From positions 1-63,126 of the forward strand of contig LNEJ01000048.1 of the NCBI GenBank assembly GCA_001464965.1: 63,126 bases of DNA, written 5' to 3'. Positions 38,786 through 47,956 of this stretch are shown here, in pieces. Positions within the stretch are counted from its first letter, which is position 1. Each line of letters starts with the position of its first letter. The notes under the pieces are model-generated. The model saw only the letters and a program-made list of their open reading frames with translations. It had not been told where the DNA came from and made no database searches. Origin of the DNA: Gammaproteobacteria bacterium Ga0074134 (GTDB lineage Bacteria; Pseudomonadota; Gammaproteobacteria; Ga0077554; Ga007554). A program made the position numbers and the translations under genes.

Positions 38786-39403
38786 ATGAGCCAAACTATT
38801 GTCGGTCCAGACGGAAAACCACGTTGCCGTTGGTGCGCTGCCGCACCAGAGTTTCTTAATTATCACGATAAAGAGTGGGGCTTCCCAGCAGATGATGATT
38901 TCAAACTCTTCGAGAAACTCAGTCTTGAGGGATTTCAGTCAGGGCTTAGCTGGCGCACCATACTTGCCAAGCGTGAAAATTTTCGTAAAGCATTCCAAGG
39001 CTTTGATTACAAGAAGCTCGCCAAATTTACGGCAAAGGACATAGACCGCCTGCTTCAAGATGACGGCATAGTTAGGCACCGAGGAAAGATTGAGGCAGTC
39101 ATCAATAACGCGCAACGGGCTGTTGAGCTAGCAAAAGAAGAAGGTTCTCTCGCAGCCTTCATTTGGCAGTATGAGTCAACACCTGAAAGTGCCCCCGCGC
39201 CGCAAACGGTGTCAACATCACCTGGGTCAGTCGCCCTATCAAAGGCGCTGAAAAAACAAGGGTGGAAATTTGTTGGTCCAACGACAGTTTATGCTTTCAT
39301 GCAAGCAATGGGTTTGATCAACGACCATGTTGATGGCTGCATAGTTCGCAGCAAGGTTGAAAGTGCGAGGAAGAAATTCCGTGTGCCCCACAAAAAGCCT
39401 TAA
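38786..39403 (+). CDS. tag: DNA-3-methyladenine glycosylase I
   Basis: A 205-aa Tag-type glycosylase that removes 3-methyladenine from alkylated DNA. The N-terminal zinc-binding CRWC and YHDKEWG, FEKLSLEGFQSGLSWRTILAKRENFRKAF and the C-terminal HVDGCIVR match the family. A Gln/Pro-rich insertion (APAPQTVSTSP) lies near residue 140. Base composition appears lower in GC than neighbours, as for the YciI gene, which hints at joint acquisition. Confidence 0.92.
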   Translation: MSQTIVGPDGKPRCRWCAAAPEFLNYHDKEWGFPADDDFKLFEKLSLEGFQSGLSWRTILAKRENFRKAFQGFDYKKLAKFTAKDIDRLLQDDGIVRHRGKIEAVINNAQRAVELAKEEGSLAAFIWQYESTPESAPAPQTVSTSPGSVALSKALKKQGWKFVGPTTVYAFMQAMGLINDHVDGCIVRSKVESARKKFRVPHKKP

Positions 39404-39455
39404 CAACGCAAGCCAAAAAACCTGATACGAGTTTGATATGGTCAAGGAAAGGCCG

Positions 39456-40448
39456 CTAAAGACGCGCCGCGGCCAGTGTCGCGCCCATCAGCCCTACCTT
39501 GGGGTTGACGATCACATACACAGGCACGCCGCCCAGCAGCGCGGACATCCTGCCTTTGTTGGCGAAGGCGCGCATGAACGCGCCGGAGGTGATGTGGCTA
39601 AGGATCTTGGGGGCAATGCCTCCGGCGACGTAGACCCCGCCAAAGGCGAGATTGATCAGGGCGAGGTTGCCCGCTTGCGCGCCATAGATCGACACAAACA
39701 TATCCAGCGCGTCACGCGCCAGGGGATCGCTGCCCGTAACGGCGGAGGCGGAGATCGCTGTCGCAGGATCGGCGCGCTGCATGATTTCCTGTAGCCCGGC
39801 GGGTGATGCACCGGCGTTTTCGTGCAAGAAAGAATAGATATGCGCCAGTCCCGGCCCCGACAGGATACGGTCGTAGGAGACGTGGGCGTAGTGGCGCTGC
39901 ATGTAGCGCAGCAGCCCGATCTGATATTCGCCGACAGGGGCAAAATCGGCGTGGCCGCCCTCGGAGGGAATGACCTCGTAGCGCTCGCCCTGCCAGATCA
40001 TTTGACCCACGCCCAGCCCGGTGCCCGCGCCGATGATGATACGCGGCGCGTGGGGTTGCGGCTGGCTGGTCTGCAGCACAGCAATGTCATCCGCTGCAAG
40101 CGCTTCGATGCCGTATCCCACCGCCTGGAAGTCGTTGATCAGGGACAGCCGGGGGATGTTGAGGGCGGCGGCGAGAGGCCGGGCGTCGATGTGCCAGGGC
40201 AGATTGGTGACCTTTGCATATTGGCCGGTGGTGGTTGTGCTGATGGGACCGGCAACAGCAATACACGCATGTTCAATGCCGGACGCCACGGGCGCGGCGC
40301 GCAGAAAGTCCTGGATCAGCGGCAGCAGCTCACTGTAATGGCGGTTTTCCAGGCGTTGCTCATGCAGCACCCGACAATCCTTGCCGGTAATATCCGCGAT
40401 TTGCAGCAGTGTCTTGGTGCCGCCGAGATCGCCCGCCAGCACTCTCAT
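39456..40448 (-). CDS. glk: glucokinase
   Basis: A 330-aa bacterial glucokinase (ROK-unrelated Glk type). The phosphate loop MRVLAGDLGGTKTLLQIAD is at the N-terminus. Sugar binding and catalysis involve NLPWHI, LINDFQAVGYGIEAL (catalytic Asp) and GAGTGLGVGQM, with SEGGHADFAP further on. The frame is open to 40496, but the ATG at 40448 overlaps the pgl stop (ATGA) and starts the domain. With pgl it supports entry of glucose into the hexose/pentose phosphate pathways. Confidence 0.94.
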   Translation of the reverse strand: MRVLAGDLGGTKTLLQIADITGKDCRVLHEQRLENRHYSELLPLIQDFLRAAPVASGIEHACIAVAGPISTTTTGQYAKVTNLPWHIDARPLAAALNIPRLSLINDFQAVGYGIEALAADDIAVLQTSQPQPHAPRIIIGAGTGLGVGQMIWQGERYEVIPSEGGHADFAPVGEYQIGLLRYMQRHYAHVSYDRILSGPGLAHIYSFLHENAGASPAGLQEIMQRADPATAISASAVTGSDPLARDALDMFVSIYGAQAGNLALINLAFGGVYVAGGIAPKILSHITSGAFMRAFANKGRMSALLGGVPVYVIVNPKVGLMGATLAAARL

Positions 40449-41188
40449 GGCGTGGCCTCGGGCAATGCCTGCGCGGCGGCGGCATCGAGATACCACTCGA
40501 ACGTCCCGGCGGGGTGAATCATTTGCACGGGATACGGTACGCTACGCTGACCTTCCGTGAGTATCTGGCGCACGATCTCCGCCTTCGCCGCCCCTGCCAC
40601 CAGCACTATGATGTGCCTGGCACTGTCGATGACCGGCAGCGTCAGACTGATGCGCCACGTGTTCAGTTTATCCACATGCACGGCGGCAACCTGGCGCACG
40701 CGCTCCTGGAGGATGGCAGTATCGGGAAACAGCGATGCCACATGGCCGTCCGGACCCAGCCCGAGCAGGATCAGGTCAAATTGCGCCACGCCTGCCGCAG
40801 ATCTGGGAATAGAGGCGGTAATCAGAGTCTCATAGGCCTGTGCGGCAGCGTCCTTTTCGGCCTCGATGCGATGCACGTGAGCGGGTGGAATCGGCACATG
40901 GCTTAGCAACGCCTCACAGGCCATGCGATAGTTGCTGTCAGGGTGACCGGGCGGGACAGTGCGCTCGTCGCCGAACCAGACATGGACATGCTGCCAGTCG
41001 ACACGCCCGGCAAACTCCGGTGAAGCCAGGCATTCATACAGGCTGCGCGGGGTCGTGCCGCCGGAGAGTGCGATATGGAATTGACCGCGTGCCTTGATGG
41101 CTTGCTCTGCAAGCTCGATCCAGCGCTGCGCGGCGGCGCGGCTTAGCGCGTCAGTGTTGTTGTAAATGTGTACAGGATATTGGCTCAT
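40445..41188 (-). CDS. pgl: 6-phosphogluconolactonase
   Basis: About 247 aa from the ATG at 41188 (MSQYPVHIYNN); the frame is open to 41254. The NagB-like fold motifs are ALSGGTTPRSLYECL, VHVWFGDERTVPPGHPDSNYRM and LGLGPDGHVASLFP. It hydrolyses 6-phosphogluconolactone in the pentose phosphate pathway. It overlaps glk by four bases. No zwf is in the window. Confidence 0.94.
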   Translation of the reverse strand: MSQYPVHIYNNTDALSRAAAQRWIELAEQAIKARGQFHIALSGGTTPRSLYECLASPEFAGRVDWQHVHVWFGDERTVPPGHPDSNYRMACEALLSHVPIPPAHVHRIEAEKDAAAQAYETLITASIPRSAAGVAQFDLILLGLGPDGHVASLFPDTAILQERVRQVAAVHVDKLNTWRISLTLPVIDSARHIIVLVAGAAKAEIVRQILTEGQRSVPYPVQMIHPAGTFEWYLDAAAAQALPEATP

Positions 41189-41210
41189 GGCTTTCTGGCA
41201 CCAGATTTGG

Positions 41211-42761
41211 TTACTTGTTGATATGCAGCAGGGCGAGCTCCGCCTGTGCCACAAATTGCGAGAACCCGCGCCGCTCTTCGGCTGTCATCGGCGAGTTTGA
41301 GACAGCCTTGTCGGCATAAAACAAACCTACGGGCTTGTCGCGATGGTGCAATGACGACAACATAAAACTGGACGCCTTGGTGTGGGCAAAAAAATCATCG
41401 CGGATCAGGCCGTGCCAGGAGGCATCCAAAACATTTTCGACAACCAACTCGTTGCCTTCCATGAGCACCTTTGAAAGTAAGTCGCACGTAGTGTTGATCG
41501 GCAAACAAAAATAGCGCTTGAGGTCTTCCGCGCCTTCCCCAAGAGCAAGCCTGCCGGCATAAGATGTACGATCCGTACTCAACAGGCACAGTACCGCCCG
41601 TTCAAAACCTACACCAAGATGGATGCCTTCCAGCACTTTGAGAAATATCGTGCTGAGGCTCGCCGAATGGGTGATGAGGCCAGTGATCTGCTGGATGATT
41701 TCCAGTTGGAGCATGGGGTTGCTGCTATGCCTCGCAAAGGGGCGCTCTGTGTCTTGTGGCGTGGCAAGGGTGGTGATTGTACTATCCGGCACCGGGTTTT
41801 GATTGGCCGCGTAATAGGCAAATGTACGGGCTATCCTGTCACGTGATTCGTCTTCATCTTCCCGCATCAATGGCTGGAGCATCTTCCTGTTGAGCCCGTA
41901 TTCACCCGCCAGGTCGCATGACATCCTGAAAGAAGCGGACAGCCTCTCTTCTATCACCCCGACATCGGTGCCGGCGGCCTTGGCCAGTTCACCTAAAAGA
42001 TGCTGGAAAGCTACCTCGGAGGGGGCGTGCTCTACATACAATTGATCGACCACCCGGCTGGCGAGCGATGACAGCGCACGGTTTAGCTGGCCACTGCTGC
42101 GTATCGGCCCCTCGCGATTGGGCAGGTAATCGGCCAAGGTGCTGGTCACTGCAGAAGGAAACCCCCAGTTCGTCGCCAGTGTTTTGCCTATGCTCATGAA
42201 TGACATGCCCAGCACGGCCTGCTCAGCCTCCCCAGCGCGTAGCGTTTGGGTTTTTTTCAGGCGGAGTATTTCGATATATTTTTCAGGCAGGAAGTAGGCG
42301 CACGCCACCTCGCCGAGGTTATGCAGCAATGCGCAGATATAACTTTCTTCCGCATCCTTCACGCCGCATTTGATGGCCACATTACGCACAAAGCCTGCCG
42401 TGAGGTAACACCGTACCAGGATCTTGCCCATGTCTATGCCTGGGTAGTCTTGCTGAAAGCTTTCGATGAACTTCAGCGTGAAACCCAGGTTTTTGACCAT
42501 ATTGAAACCCAGCAGGATCACCGCGCGGGAGATGGATCCAATCTTACCCAAACCGCGGTTGTAATGGGTGGAGTTGGCCAGACGCAGCAATTTGACACTC
42601 AGATTTGTGTCCTTCATTACCTCCTGCGCCAAATCCATGGCATTGCTGTCGGGATTAGTGCTGATCAGGCGGATGCGGTTGACGCTGGCGCTGAACACCG
42701 GCAAATCGCCCATGCGGTCCATCTGCGCGTATATTTCCCTGATGGTCTGCGAGTGTTCCAA
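41211..42761 (-). CDS. HDOD domain protein with C-terminal GAF-like region
   Basis: About 516 aa from a TTG at 42761, chosen because AAGGAG lies seven bases upstream; the frame is open to 42878, but that would overlap dgkA. Residues about 10-210 are an HDOD domain (LPVFSASVNRIRLISTN; HNLGEVACAYFLPEKY; FMSIGKTLATNWGFP). The C-terminal 170 residues (IIQQITGLITHSASLSTIFLKVLEGIHLGVGFERAVLCLL) resemble a GAF sensor. HDOD proteins act in signalling, often with second messengers. No partner kinase is adjacent. Confidence 0.85.
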   Translation of the reverse strand: MEHSQTIREIYAQMDRMGDLPVFSASVNRIRLISTNPDSNAMDLAQEVMKDTNLSVKLLRLANSTHYNRGLGKIGSISRAVILLGFNMVKNLGFTLKFIESFQQDYPGIDMGKILVRCYLTAGFVRNVAIKCGVKDAEESYICALLHNLGEVACAYFLPEKYIEILRLKKTQTLRAGEAEQAVLGMSFMSIGKTLATNWGFPSAVTSTLADYLPNREGPIRSSGQLNRALSSLASRVVDQLYVEHAPSEVAFQHLLGELAKAAGTDVGVIEERLSASFRMSCDLAGEYGLNRKMLQPLMREDEDESRDRIARTFAYYAANQNPVPDSTITTLATPQDTERPFARHSSNPMLQLEIIQQITGLITHSASLSTIFLKVLEGIHLGVGFERAVLCLLSTDRTSYAGRLALGEGAEDLKRYFCLPINTTCDLLSKVLMEGNELVVENVLDASWHGLIRDDFFAHTKASSFMLSSLHHRDKPVGLFYADKAVSNSPMTAEERRGFSQFVAQAELALLHINK

Positions 42762-42793
42762 TATCTGAGCTCCTTGAAACGAGGTTCTTAGGT

Positions 42794-43150
42794 TTAATTC
42801 TCCATTACTGATAACAGCATAAGCACACCTACCCACATCGCCCCTATGCTTAGAAGTAAAACGGCCGCGGCGGCGCAATCTTTAACGATTTTGATGCGCG
42901 GGTGGCGTTCGGGGTGCAAATGATCCACCAGATGTTCCAATGCGGTGTTGATCAGTTCCGCCGCCAGCACCAGGGTAATCATCATTCCCGTCAGCGCCCA
43001 CCATAGCAGCGCGGGCCGCAGCACCGCCATGACGGGGATTACCGCCAGCCCGATCCAAACCTGCGTGCGCAGGCTGCGCTCACTGCGCCATGCCACGCGC
43101 AAGCCCGTCCATGCGAAGCCGAGGCGCGCGCCAAAGCCCTGGTTTTTCAT
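42794..43150 (-). CDS. dgkA: diacylglycerol kinase
   Basis: A 118-aa small integral-membrane kinase that recycles diacylglycerol to phosphatidate. Three membrane helices and the signature VLAAELINTALEHLVDHLHPERHPRIKIVKDCAAAAVLL. The frame is open to 43225, but the ATG at 43150 gives the family length and overlaps the upstream stop (ATGA). Confidence 0.93.
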   Translation of the reverse strand: MKNQGFGARLGFAWTGLRVAWRSERSLRTQVWIGLAVIPVMAVLRPALLWWALTGMMITLVLAAELINTALEHLVDHLHPERHPRIKIVKDCAAAAVLLLSIGAMWVGVLMLLSVMEN

Positions 43151-45213
43151 GGACGATTCCCCGCCGCGGCGGGTTGCTGGGGTTTGTTCCCTTGAGGGTA
43201 CATCAACACCACGGCACCGTTCCAATGCGCATTTTGCACCGAGGGGCGTTGCGCCAGCCGCCAGGTTATACTTGTAAGAAAGGGCTGCAACGCGCGCAGT
43301 GGGCTGTCAAACTCGTTTTCGGTGAACGGGACAGTAAATAGCGGCAGTGGATGCGCCAAGTGCTGCCAGGTTACGGTGCCGGCCCAAAGCGGAACCTCCT
43401 GTCCCGGCAATAGCCGGCTCAACGTTGTGTCGGACGGCCACAGGCGCAACACAAGCTGACGGTCTTTAGCCGCCGTGGCGCGAACCAGCAGTAACGCCTC
43501 ATGACGGCCATCGTGCGCCTGCGGCAATACCGGCAACTGCGCAAGAGCAGGGTTGGGTGTCAACCAGCTCAGCGTCCCGGCGGCGCTGAGCGGCGCCGGG
43601 GCACGCCAGCCCTGCGCCTGTAAATGCCCGCGCAGATTTTCAATAGTCCCCGCCCATTGCACGGTGAGCGGCTGCTCCAGCCTGCCTCCCAGATCGATGC
43701 GGCGGGCAGGCAAGGTTTGCCATTCGTGCGTCCACCACGCCTGGGCTTCCAGAGTGCGGATCGCATAACGTGGCGCGTAACGCTGCATATCCTGATCATA
43801 GTGACGGCTGATATACCAGCCTCCGCCCACGACCAGCGCCGCCAGCGTGGTGATAAGCATCCCGCGCACGGATAAGCCCGGTGGCTGATGCCTGACATAG
43901 GCGATACCCAATAGCGCGACCCAGGCCAGGCCCAGCGTGAGGCCGCCCACCACATCCGACAACGAACGCGCGCCGAGATACAGATGGGACAGCGAAACAG
44001 CAATGATGATCAGACCTCCTGTGGCATACGGCAGCCAGCGTTGCGGCCCGGGCAGCTCGCGAGCCACCAGTACCGAGAGAAATCCGTACATGATCATGCT
44101 CATCGCGGCATGGCCGCTGGGAAAGCCAAGAATATCCAATGTGTCATAGATTGCTGCCGGGCGTGGTACCTCTAGCGTCACCTGGAGAACAAGCGGCAGC
44201 AGGGCGGCAAAGGCTACGGCCGCCGCCCAATGCGCCACGGCAAACCAGCGGCGCTCCCAAGCCAGCCAAGACAGGATCGCCAACACCACCAGCAGAACAA
44301 CTGAAGCATCACCCAGCCCCGACAGCAGCACCATGAATTGATCCGCCCAGGGAGTACGCAGGCCCTGCATGATATGGGCAACAGAGCTATCGAGATAGGC
44401 CAGCGGGTTGCCGCTTACCACATGATCCACCGTCCACAAAAAGGCCCACGAGGCGAGCGCCAGGATGCCCGCCATGATAACTAGGCCCTTGGCCTCGGGG
44501 TGATCGGGATCAATCACTGCTGCGGTAACACCGCCGAGCACCGGATGTGCGCGGCTCCATGCCAGCAGACGCGACAGCAGCACCTCGGCGCGTGGTTGCA
44601 GCACCAGAAACAGGCGGCGCACTCCCCATACCGTCAGCCATACCCCCGCCAGCAGCCCCACCACCAGCACCGCCAGGCGCGTCGCAACCTCCGAGGCCAG
44701 TCCCAGCGACGCACCAAAAATTATCCCCGGCAGCAGATAGGCGGGCGCCCAGGTCACCGCCGAGGCGACGTTGACCACTGTGAAACGGGCGGGGGACATG
44801 CCCATCATCCCCGCGATAGTCGGGATAACGGGCCGTACCGGCCCCACGAAGCGCCCGAATAGCACGCTCTTGCCGCCATGACGGAGGAAAAAGGCCTCGC
44901 CCCGCGTTACCAGCCCCGGATAACGCCGCAGCGGCCACATGCCGCGCAGGCGGTCTTTATAGTAATAGCCGATCCAGTAACTGATACCATCCCCGACGAT
45001 GGCGCCGAGCGTCGCCCACCCCAGCGTCTCCCATAATTCAAGGCTCCCCGTCGCCACCAGTGTTCCTATGCCGAACATCACTATCGTGCCCGGCACGAAC
45101 AGCCCCACGATCAGCAGCGACTCGGAGATGGAAAGCAGAAAAACGGCAAGACCCGCCCAGGTCTGATGCTGGGCGATCCAATCAAGCAACGGTTGCAGGT
45201 ACTCGGAATGCAT
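43147..45213 (-). CDS. DedA-PAP2-LssY three-domain membrane protein
   Basis: A 688-aa fusion. Residues about 1-210 form a DedA/SNARE-associated domain (LFVPGTIVMFGIGTLVATG; GRFVGPVRPVIPTIAGMMGM). Residues about 270-430 form a PAP2 phosphatase with LEVPRPAA, FPSGHAAMSM and HLYLGARSLSDVVGG (catalytic His residues). About 470-670 is a periplasmic LssY-type C-terminal domain. DedA proteins flip undecaprenyl or phospholipids, and PAP2 dephosphorylates lipid phosphates. Coupling to dgkA fits lipid recycling. Exact substrate unknown. Confidence 0.9.
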   Translation of the reverse strand: MHSEYLQPLLDWIAQHQTWAGLAVFLLSISESLLIVGLFVPGTIVMFGIGTLVATGSLELWETLGWATLGAIVGDGISYWIGYYYKDRLRGMWPLRRYPGLVTRGEAFFLRHGGKSVLFGRFVGPVRPVIPTIAGMMGMSPARFTVVNVASAVTWAPAYLLPGIIFGASLGLASEVATRLAVLVVGLLAGVWLTVWGVRRLFLVLQPRAEVLLSRLLAWSRAHPVLGGVTAAVIDPDHPEAKGLVIMAGILALASWAFLWTVDHVVSGNPLAYLDSSVAHIMQGLRTPWADQFMVLLSGLGDASVVLLVVLAILSWLAWERRWFAVAHWAAAVAFAALLPLVLQVTLEVPRPAAIYDTLDILGFPSGHAAMSMIMYGFLSVLVARELPGPQRWLPYATGGLIIIAVSLSHLYLGARSLSDVVGGLTLGLAWVALLGIAYVRHQPPGLSVRGMLITTLAALVVGGGWYISRHYDQDMQRYAPRYAIRTLEAQAWWTHEWQTLPARRIDLGGRLEQPLTVQWAGTIENLRGHLQAQGWRAPAPLSAAGTLSWLTPNPALAQLPVLPQAHDGRHEALLLVRATAAKDRQLVLRLWPSDTTLSRLLPGQEVPLWAGTVTWQHLAHPLPLFTVPFTENEFDSPLRALQPFLTSITWRLAQRPSVQNAHWNGAVVLMYPQGNKPQQPAAAGNRP

Positions 45214-45370
45214 GGCTTGGGATTATAGACATATCACGCCTGTTTTGGGGACGATAAATGGCACGCGCCATCCCGGTATCTTTGCGAAGCTGTGACGGGT
45301 TTAACAGAAAAGCCCAGCCGTCACTTCTACAATCTCCTCACAACAACCCAATCCGTCAGGAGAGACAACC

Positions 45371-45748
45371 ATGTTTAAAAAAACGTTTTTACCCGTAGCG
45401 CTGATCCTTGGTGCGCTAACGGCCACGCCGCTGGCGCAGGCGAGTGATGCCTTTGACGGCCTGGATGCTGCCCGTGCCGGTGATTATGGCCAGGCCGCCA
45501 CGCTCATCGCCCCTCTGGCGATGCAAGGCAATCCTCAGGCTCAGTTTAATCTGGCGCTGATGTACCACAGTGGCGCTGGGGTGGCACAGAATGAAGCGGA
45601 GGCCGTGGCGTGGTATCACAAGGCGGCAGAAAACGGCTCAAGCCAAGCCCAGGAATTCTTGGCGGCGGGTTACGCGGAGGGTTGGTTTGGATTGCCGCAC
45701 GACGTGGCAAAGGCCAAATACTGGTATCAAAAATCCCAGATTGAATAA
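45371..45748 (+). CDS. exported Sel1-repeat protein
   Basis: A 125-aa protein. The signal peptide MFKKTFLPVALILGALTATPLAQA is followed by about three Sel1/TPR-like repeats: DYGQAATLIAPLAMQGNPQAQFNLALMYHSGAGVAQNEAEAVAWYHKAAENG, then SSQAQEFLAAGYAEGWFGLPHDVAKAKYWYQKS. Ribosome site AGGAGAG. Such small secreted repeat proteins usually mediate protein contacts; no partner can be named. Confidence 0.85.
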   Translation: MFKKTFLPVALILGALTATPLAQASDAFDGLDAARAGDYGQAATLIAPLAMQGNPQAQFNLALMYHSGAGVAQNEAEAVAWYHKAAENGSSQAQEFLAAGYAEGWFGLPHDVAKAKYWYQKSQIE

Positions 45749-45913
45749 TGCCCGTATGATCCATCAAGCGGGCCACGCGCCAATGTAGTTGGCGAATAAG
45801 AGCCTGTCTGTGAATACATCATCCCCGCGACGGAGGCCGGTTTTGAGCAGGGGCAAGGAACGCTGAGCGTAAGTGTGCTGGTTGCACATGAGCAAAGCGC
45901 GACGCCGCACTGC

Positions 45914-46414
45914 TCACCCTGTTTCTTTGAAATGCGCATCGGTCCAGCGCTTCATGGCATCTGCTTCCCCCTGCACAAGCAGCCTTTCCTGAGTGGCGAC
46001 CAGCGACTGATAGGCGGCAATGTCGGCATTCTGATGACCCCAGGCGGTAACTTTTTCGATCTCCTCAGGGGCGAGGCTGGTCAAGGACGCAAGGGCGTCA
46101 TTCACTTCCTTTTTTGGTGCCTCGATTCGGCCCTGGCGGATGTTGCCGTATATGGCGAATACCCAGAAAACGATGTATGGGGTGAAAAGAACGAGGGCGG
46201 TAACGATGGTGGGGCTGCTGCTTCCTTTCTCTAGGATTGGGCGTCCCACCGTCAGCGCCAGAACCAACAGCGCGACCATTACCATGATCATCGCCAGAAA
46301 AATCTTCCAGTCCCGGCGTTCGAGGACAGCCTTGTCCTGCAATAGCCGCTCGCGTGCGGCCGCGATGTCGGCGGCCGTGGGCGGGGCGCTCTGGATGTCA
46401 AACGTAATTCCCAT
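45914..46414 (-). CDS. hypothetical protein with two membrane segments
   Basis: About 166 aa from the ATG at 46414 (MGITFDIQSAPPTAADIAAARERLL); the frame is open to 46480. Two hydrophobic helices, IFLAMIMVMVALLVLALTVG and IVTALVLFTPYIVFWVFAIYG, are flanked by charged soluble ends. The C-terminal half is helical (EEIEKVTAWGHQNADIAAYQSLVATQERLL). I do not recognise a family. Confidence 0.65.
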   Translation of the reverse strand: MGITFDIQSAPPTAADIAAARERLLQDKAVLERRDWKIFLAMIMVMVALLVLALTVGRPILEKGSSSPTIVTALVLFTPYIVFWVFAIYGNIRQGRIEAPKKEVNDALASLTSLAPEEIEKVTAWGHQNADIAAYQSLVATQERLLVQGEADAMKRWTDAHFKETG

Positions 46415-46599
46415 GCTCGGTTCTCCGGTAATCATTCGCCGATTGCCGTGTTGAGGTTGGATGGCAGGTGAGTGTCCCATATTTCAAGGCGCATCAACAA
46501 CCGGAGGCTGCCAGGAGATTTTTCAGGATTGCCAGCAGAATTAAACGGTAAAATCGGGTAGAATCCGGTTTTCCCCCTCAAAACACGCTGAAACCAGGA

Positions 46600-47148
46600 A
46601 TGCGTAAACTCCCGCGGATTTTGGATGCGCAGACGATAGCCAGGACACGGCTCTTTCATGTGGAGCAGATGGATCTGGAGTTTTCCAACGGCGTTGTCGT
46701 GCAATATGAGCGGCTGAAAGGATCGAGCCGTGGCGCGGTGCTTGCGGTGCCGATGCTGGATGCGGATACCGTATTGCTGATCCGGGAGTACGCCGCCGGG
46801 GTGCAGCGCTATGAGCTGGCGTTGCCCAAGGGCCGCATCGAGCTAGGCGAAGACCTGCTGGAGGCTGCTAATCGTGAGCTTACTGAAGAGGTGGGGTACG
46901 CCGCAAGGAAATTGCGGCATATCACTTCGCTGACGGTGGCGCCGGGTTATCTGAGCCATACCACGCATGTGGTGCTGGCTGAAGATCTGTATCTCAGCAA
47001 GTCCGTGGGTGACGAGCCGGAGGAGATCGAGGTGGTGCCGTGGCGGTTGAGCCGTCTTGGCGAATTGCTTGAATGTGAAGACTGTACTGAGGCGCGTTCG
47101 ATCGCGGCGCTGTTTATGGTGAGGGAGTTATTGCGTAATGATGATTGA
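46600..47148 (+). CDS. nudE: Nudix hydrolase, ADP-sugar diphosphatase type (NudE)
   Basis: A 182-aa Nudix protein. The box GRIELGEDLLEAANRELTEEVGY is complete, with the metal-binding REx2EE. The N-terminus MRKLPRILDAQTIARTRLFHVEQMDLEFSNG and MLDADTVLLIREYAAG match NudE, which hydrolyses ADP-ribose, NADH and Ap3A. It overlaps the cysQ start by 11 bases, an arrangement seen in gammaproteobacteria. Confidence 0.9.
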   Translation: MRKLPRILDAQTIARTRLFHVEQMDLEFSNGVVVQYERLKGSSRGAVLAVPMLDADTVLLIREYAAGVQRYELALPKGRIELGEDLLEAANRELTEEVGYAARKLRHITSLTVAPGYLSHTTHVVLAEDLYLSKSVGDEPEEIEVVPWRLSRLGELLECEDCTEARSIAALFMVRELLRNDD

Positions 47149-47956
47149 AGGCCTTGGCAAGCTGCTTATTCCGGTAATCGATATAGCCGAGGACGCCGGG
47201 CGCAGGATCATGGAAGTCTATGCGCAGGATTTTAGTGTCGCGAGCAAATATGACCGCTCCCCGCTTACCGATGCCGACATGGCTGCGCATGATGCGATCC
47301 TGGCGGGATTGGAAATACTCACGCCTGATGTGCCGGTGCTATCCGAAGAGTCGGCGGATATCCCCTTCGCGGAGCGGGCGGCGTGGAATCGTTACTGGCT
47401 GGTGGACCCGTTGGACGGGACGCGCGAATTCATCAAGCGCAACGGTGAGTTCACGGTCAATATTGCGTTGATCGAGAACCATCAGGCCGTGCTGGGAGTG
47501 GTGTACGTGCCGGTGAGCGGCGTTTGTTATTTCGCGAGTAAAGGCGGCGGCGCCTATAAGCAAGAACGTGGCGGTGATCCCGCGCAGATCCGTGTGAGGC
47601 CTTGCGATGGCGGACGCATCACGGTGGCGGGCAGTCAATCGCACCGCAACGAGGCGTTCGACGCCTTTCTCGCCAACCTCCCCGATTCCGAGGTGATCTG
47701 CATCGGCAGCTCGCTCAAGTCCTGCCTGGTGGCGGAGGGCAAAATAGATATTTATCCGCGTCTCGGGCCGACCTCCGAGTGGGACACGGCCGCGGCCCAG
47801 TGCGTGGTCGAAGAGGCGGGCGGCCAGCTCACCGACACCCGTCTGCGGCCGCTGCGCTACAACACCAAGGATTCGCTGCTCAACCCGTCTTTCCTGGCGT
47901 ATGGCGATGCCCGGCACGAGTGGTCGAAGTACGTGCCGGAAGAGTACCGCGATTGA
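47138..47956 (+). CDS. cysQ: 3'(2'),5'-bisphosphate nucleotidase CysQ
   Basis: A 272-aa inositol-monophosphatase-fold enzyme that hydrolyses PAP to AMP, relieving product inhibition of sulfate assimilation. Metal-site motifs are PVLSEES, WLVDPLDGTREFIKRNGEFTVNIALI and SEWDTAAAQCVVEEAGG. An ATG three bases in (47141) is an alternative start. The stop overlaps the rsmG TTG start. Confidence 0.93.
   Translation: MMIEGLGKLLIPVIDIAEDAGRRIMEVYAQDFSVASKYDRSPLTDADMAAHDAILAGLEILTPDVPVLSEESADIPFAERAAWNRYWLVDPLDGTREFIKRNGEFTVNIALIENHQAVLGVVYVPVSGVCYFASKGGGAYKQERGGDPAQIRVRPCDGGRITVAGSQSHRNEAFDAFLANLPDSEVICIGSSLKSCLVAEGKIDIYPRLGPTSEWDTAAAQCVVEEAGGQLTDTRLRPLRYNTKDSLLNPSFLAYGDARHEWSKYVPEEYRD

Noticed and set aside
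45749-45913. Possible gene remnant between the Sel1 gene and the membrane protein gene
   Set aside because: Short open frames exist on both strands but none has a ribosome site or a recognisable motif.
46640-46672. Third parS site in nudE (TTTCATGTGGAGCA)
   Set aside because: Several mismatches to the consensus, including the central CG; not credible without binding data.
47602-47952. N-terminal extension of the rsmG frame
   Set aside because: The frame is open from 47602 but lies inside cysQ in another frame, with arginine/glycine-rich shadow composition. The RsmG domain begins after 47953.
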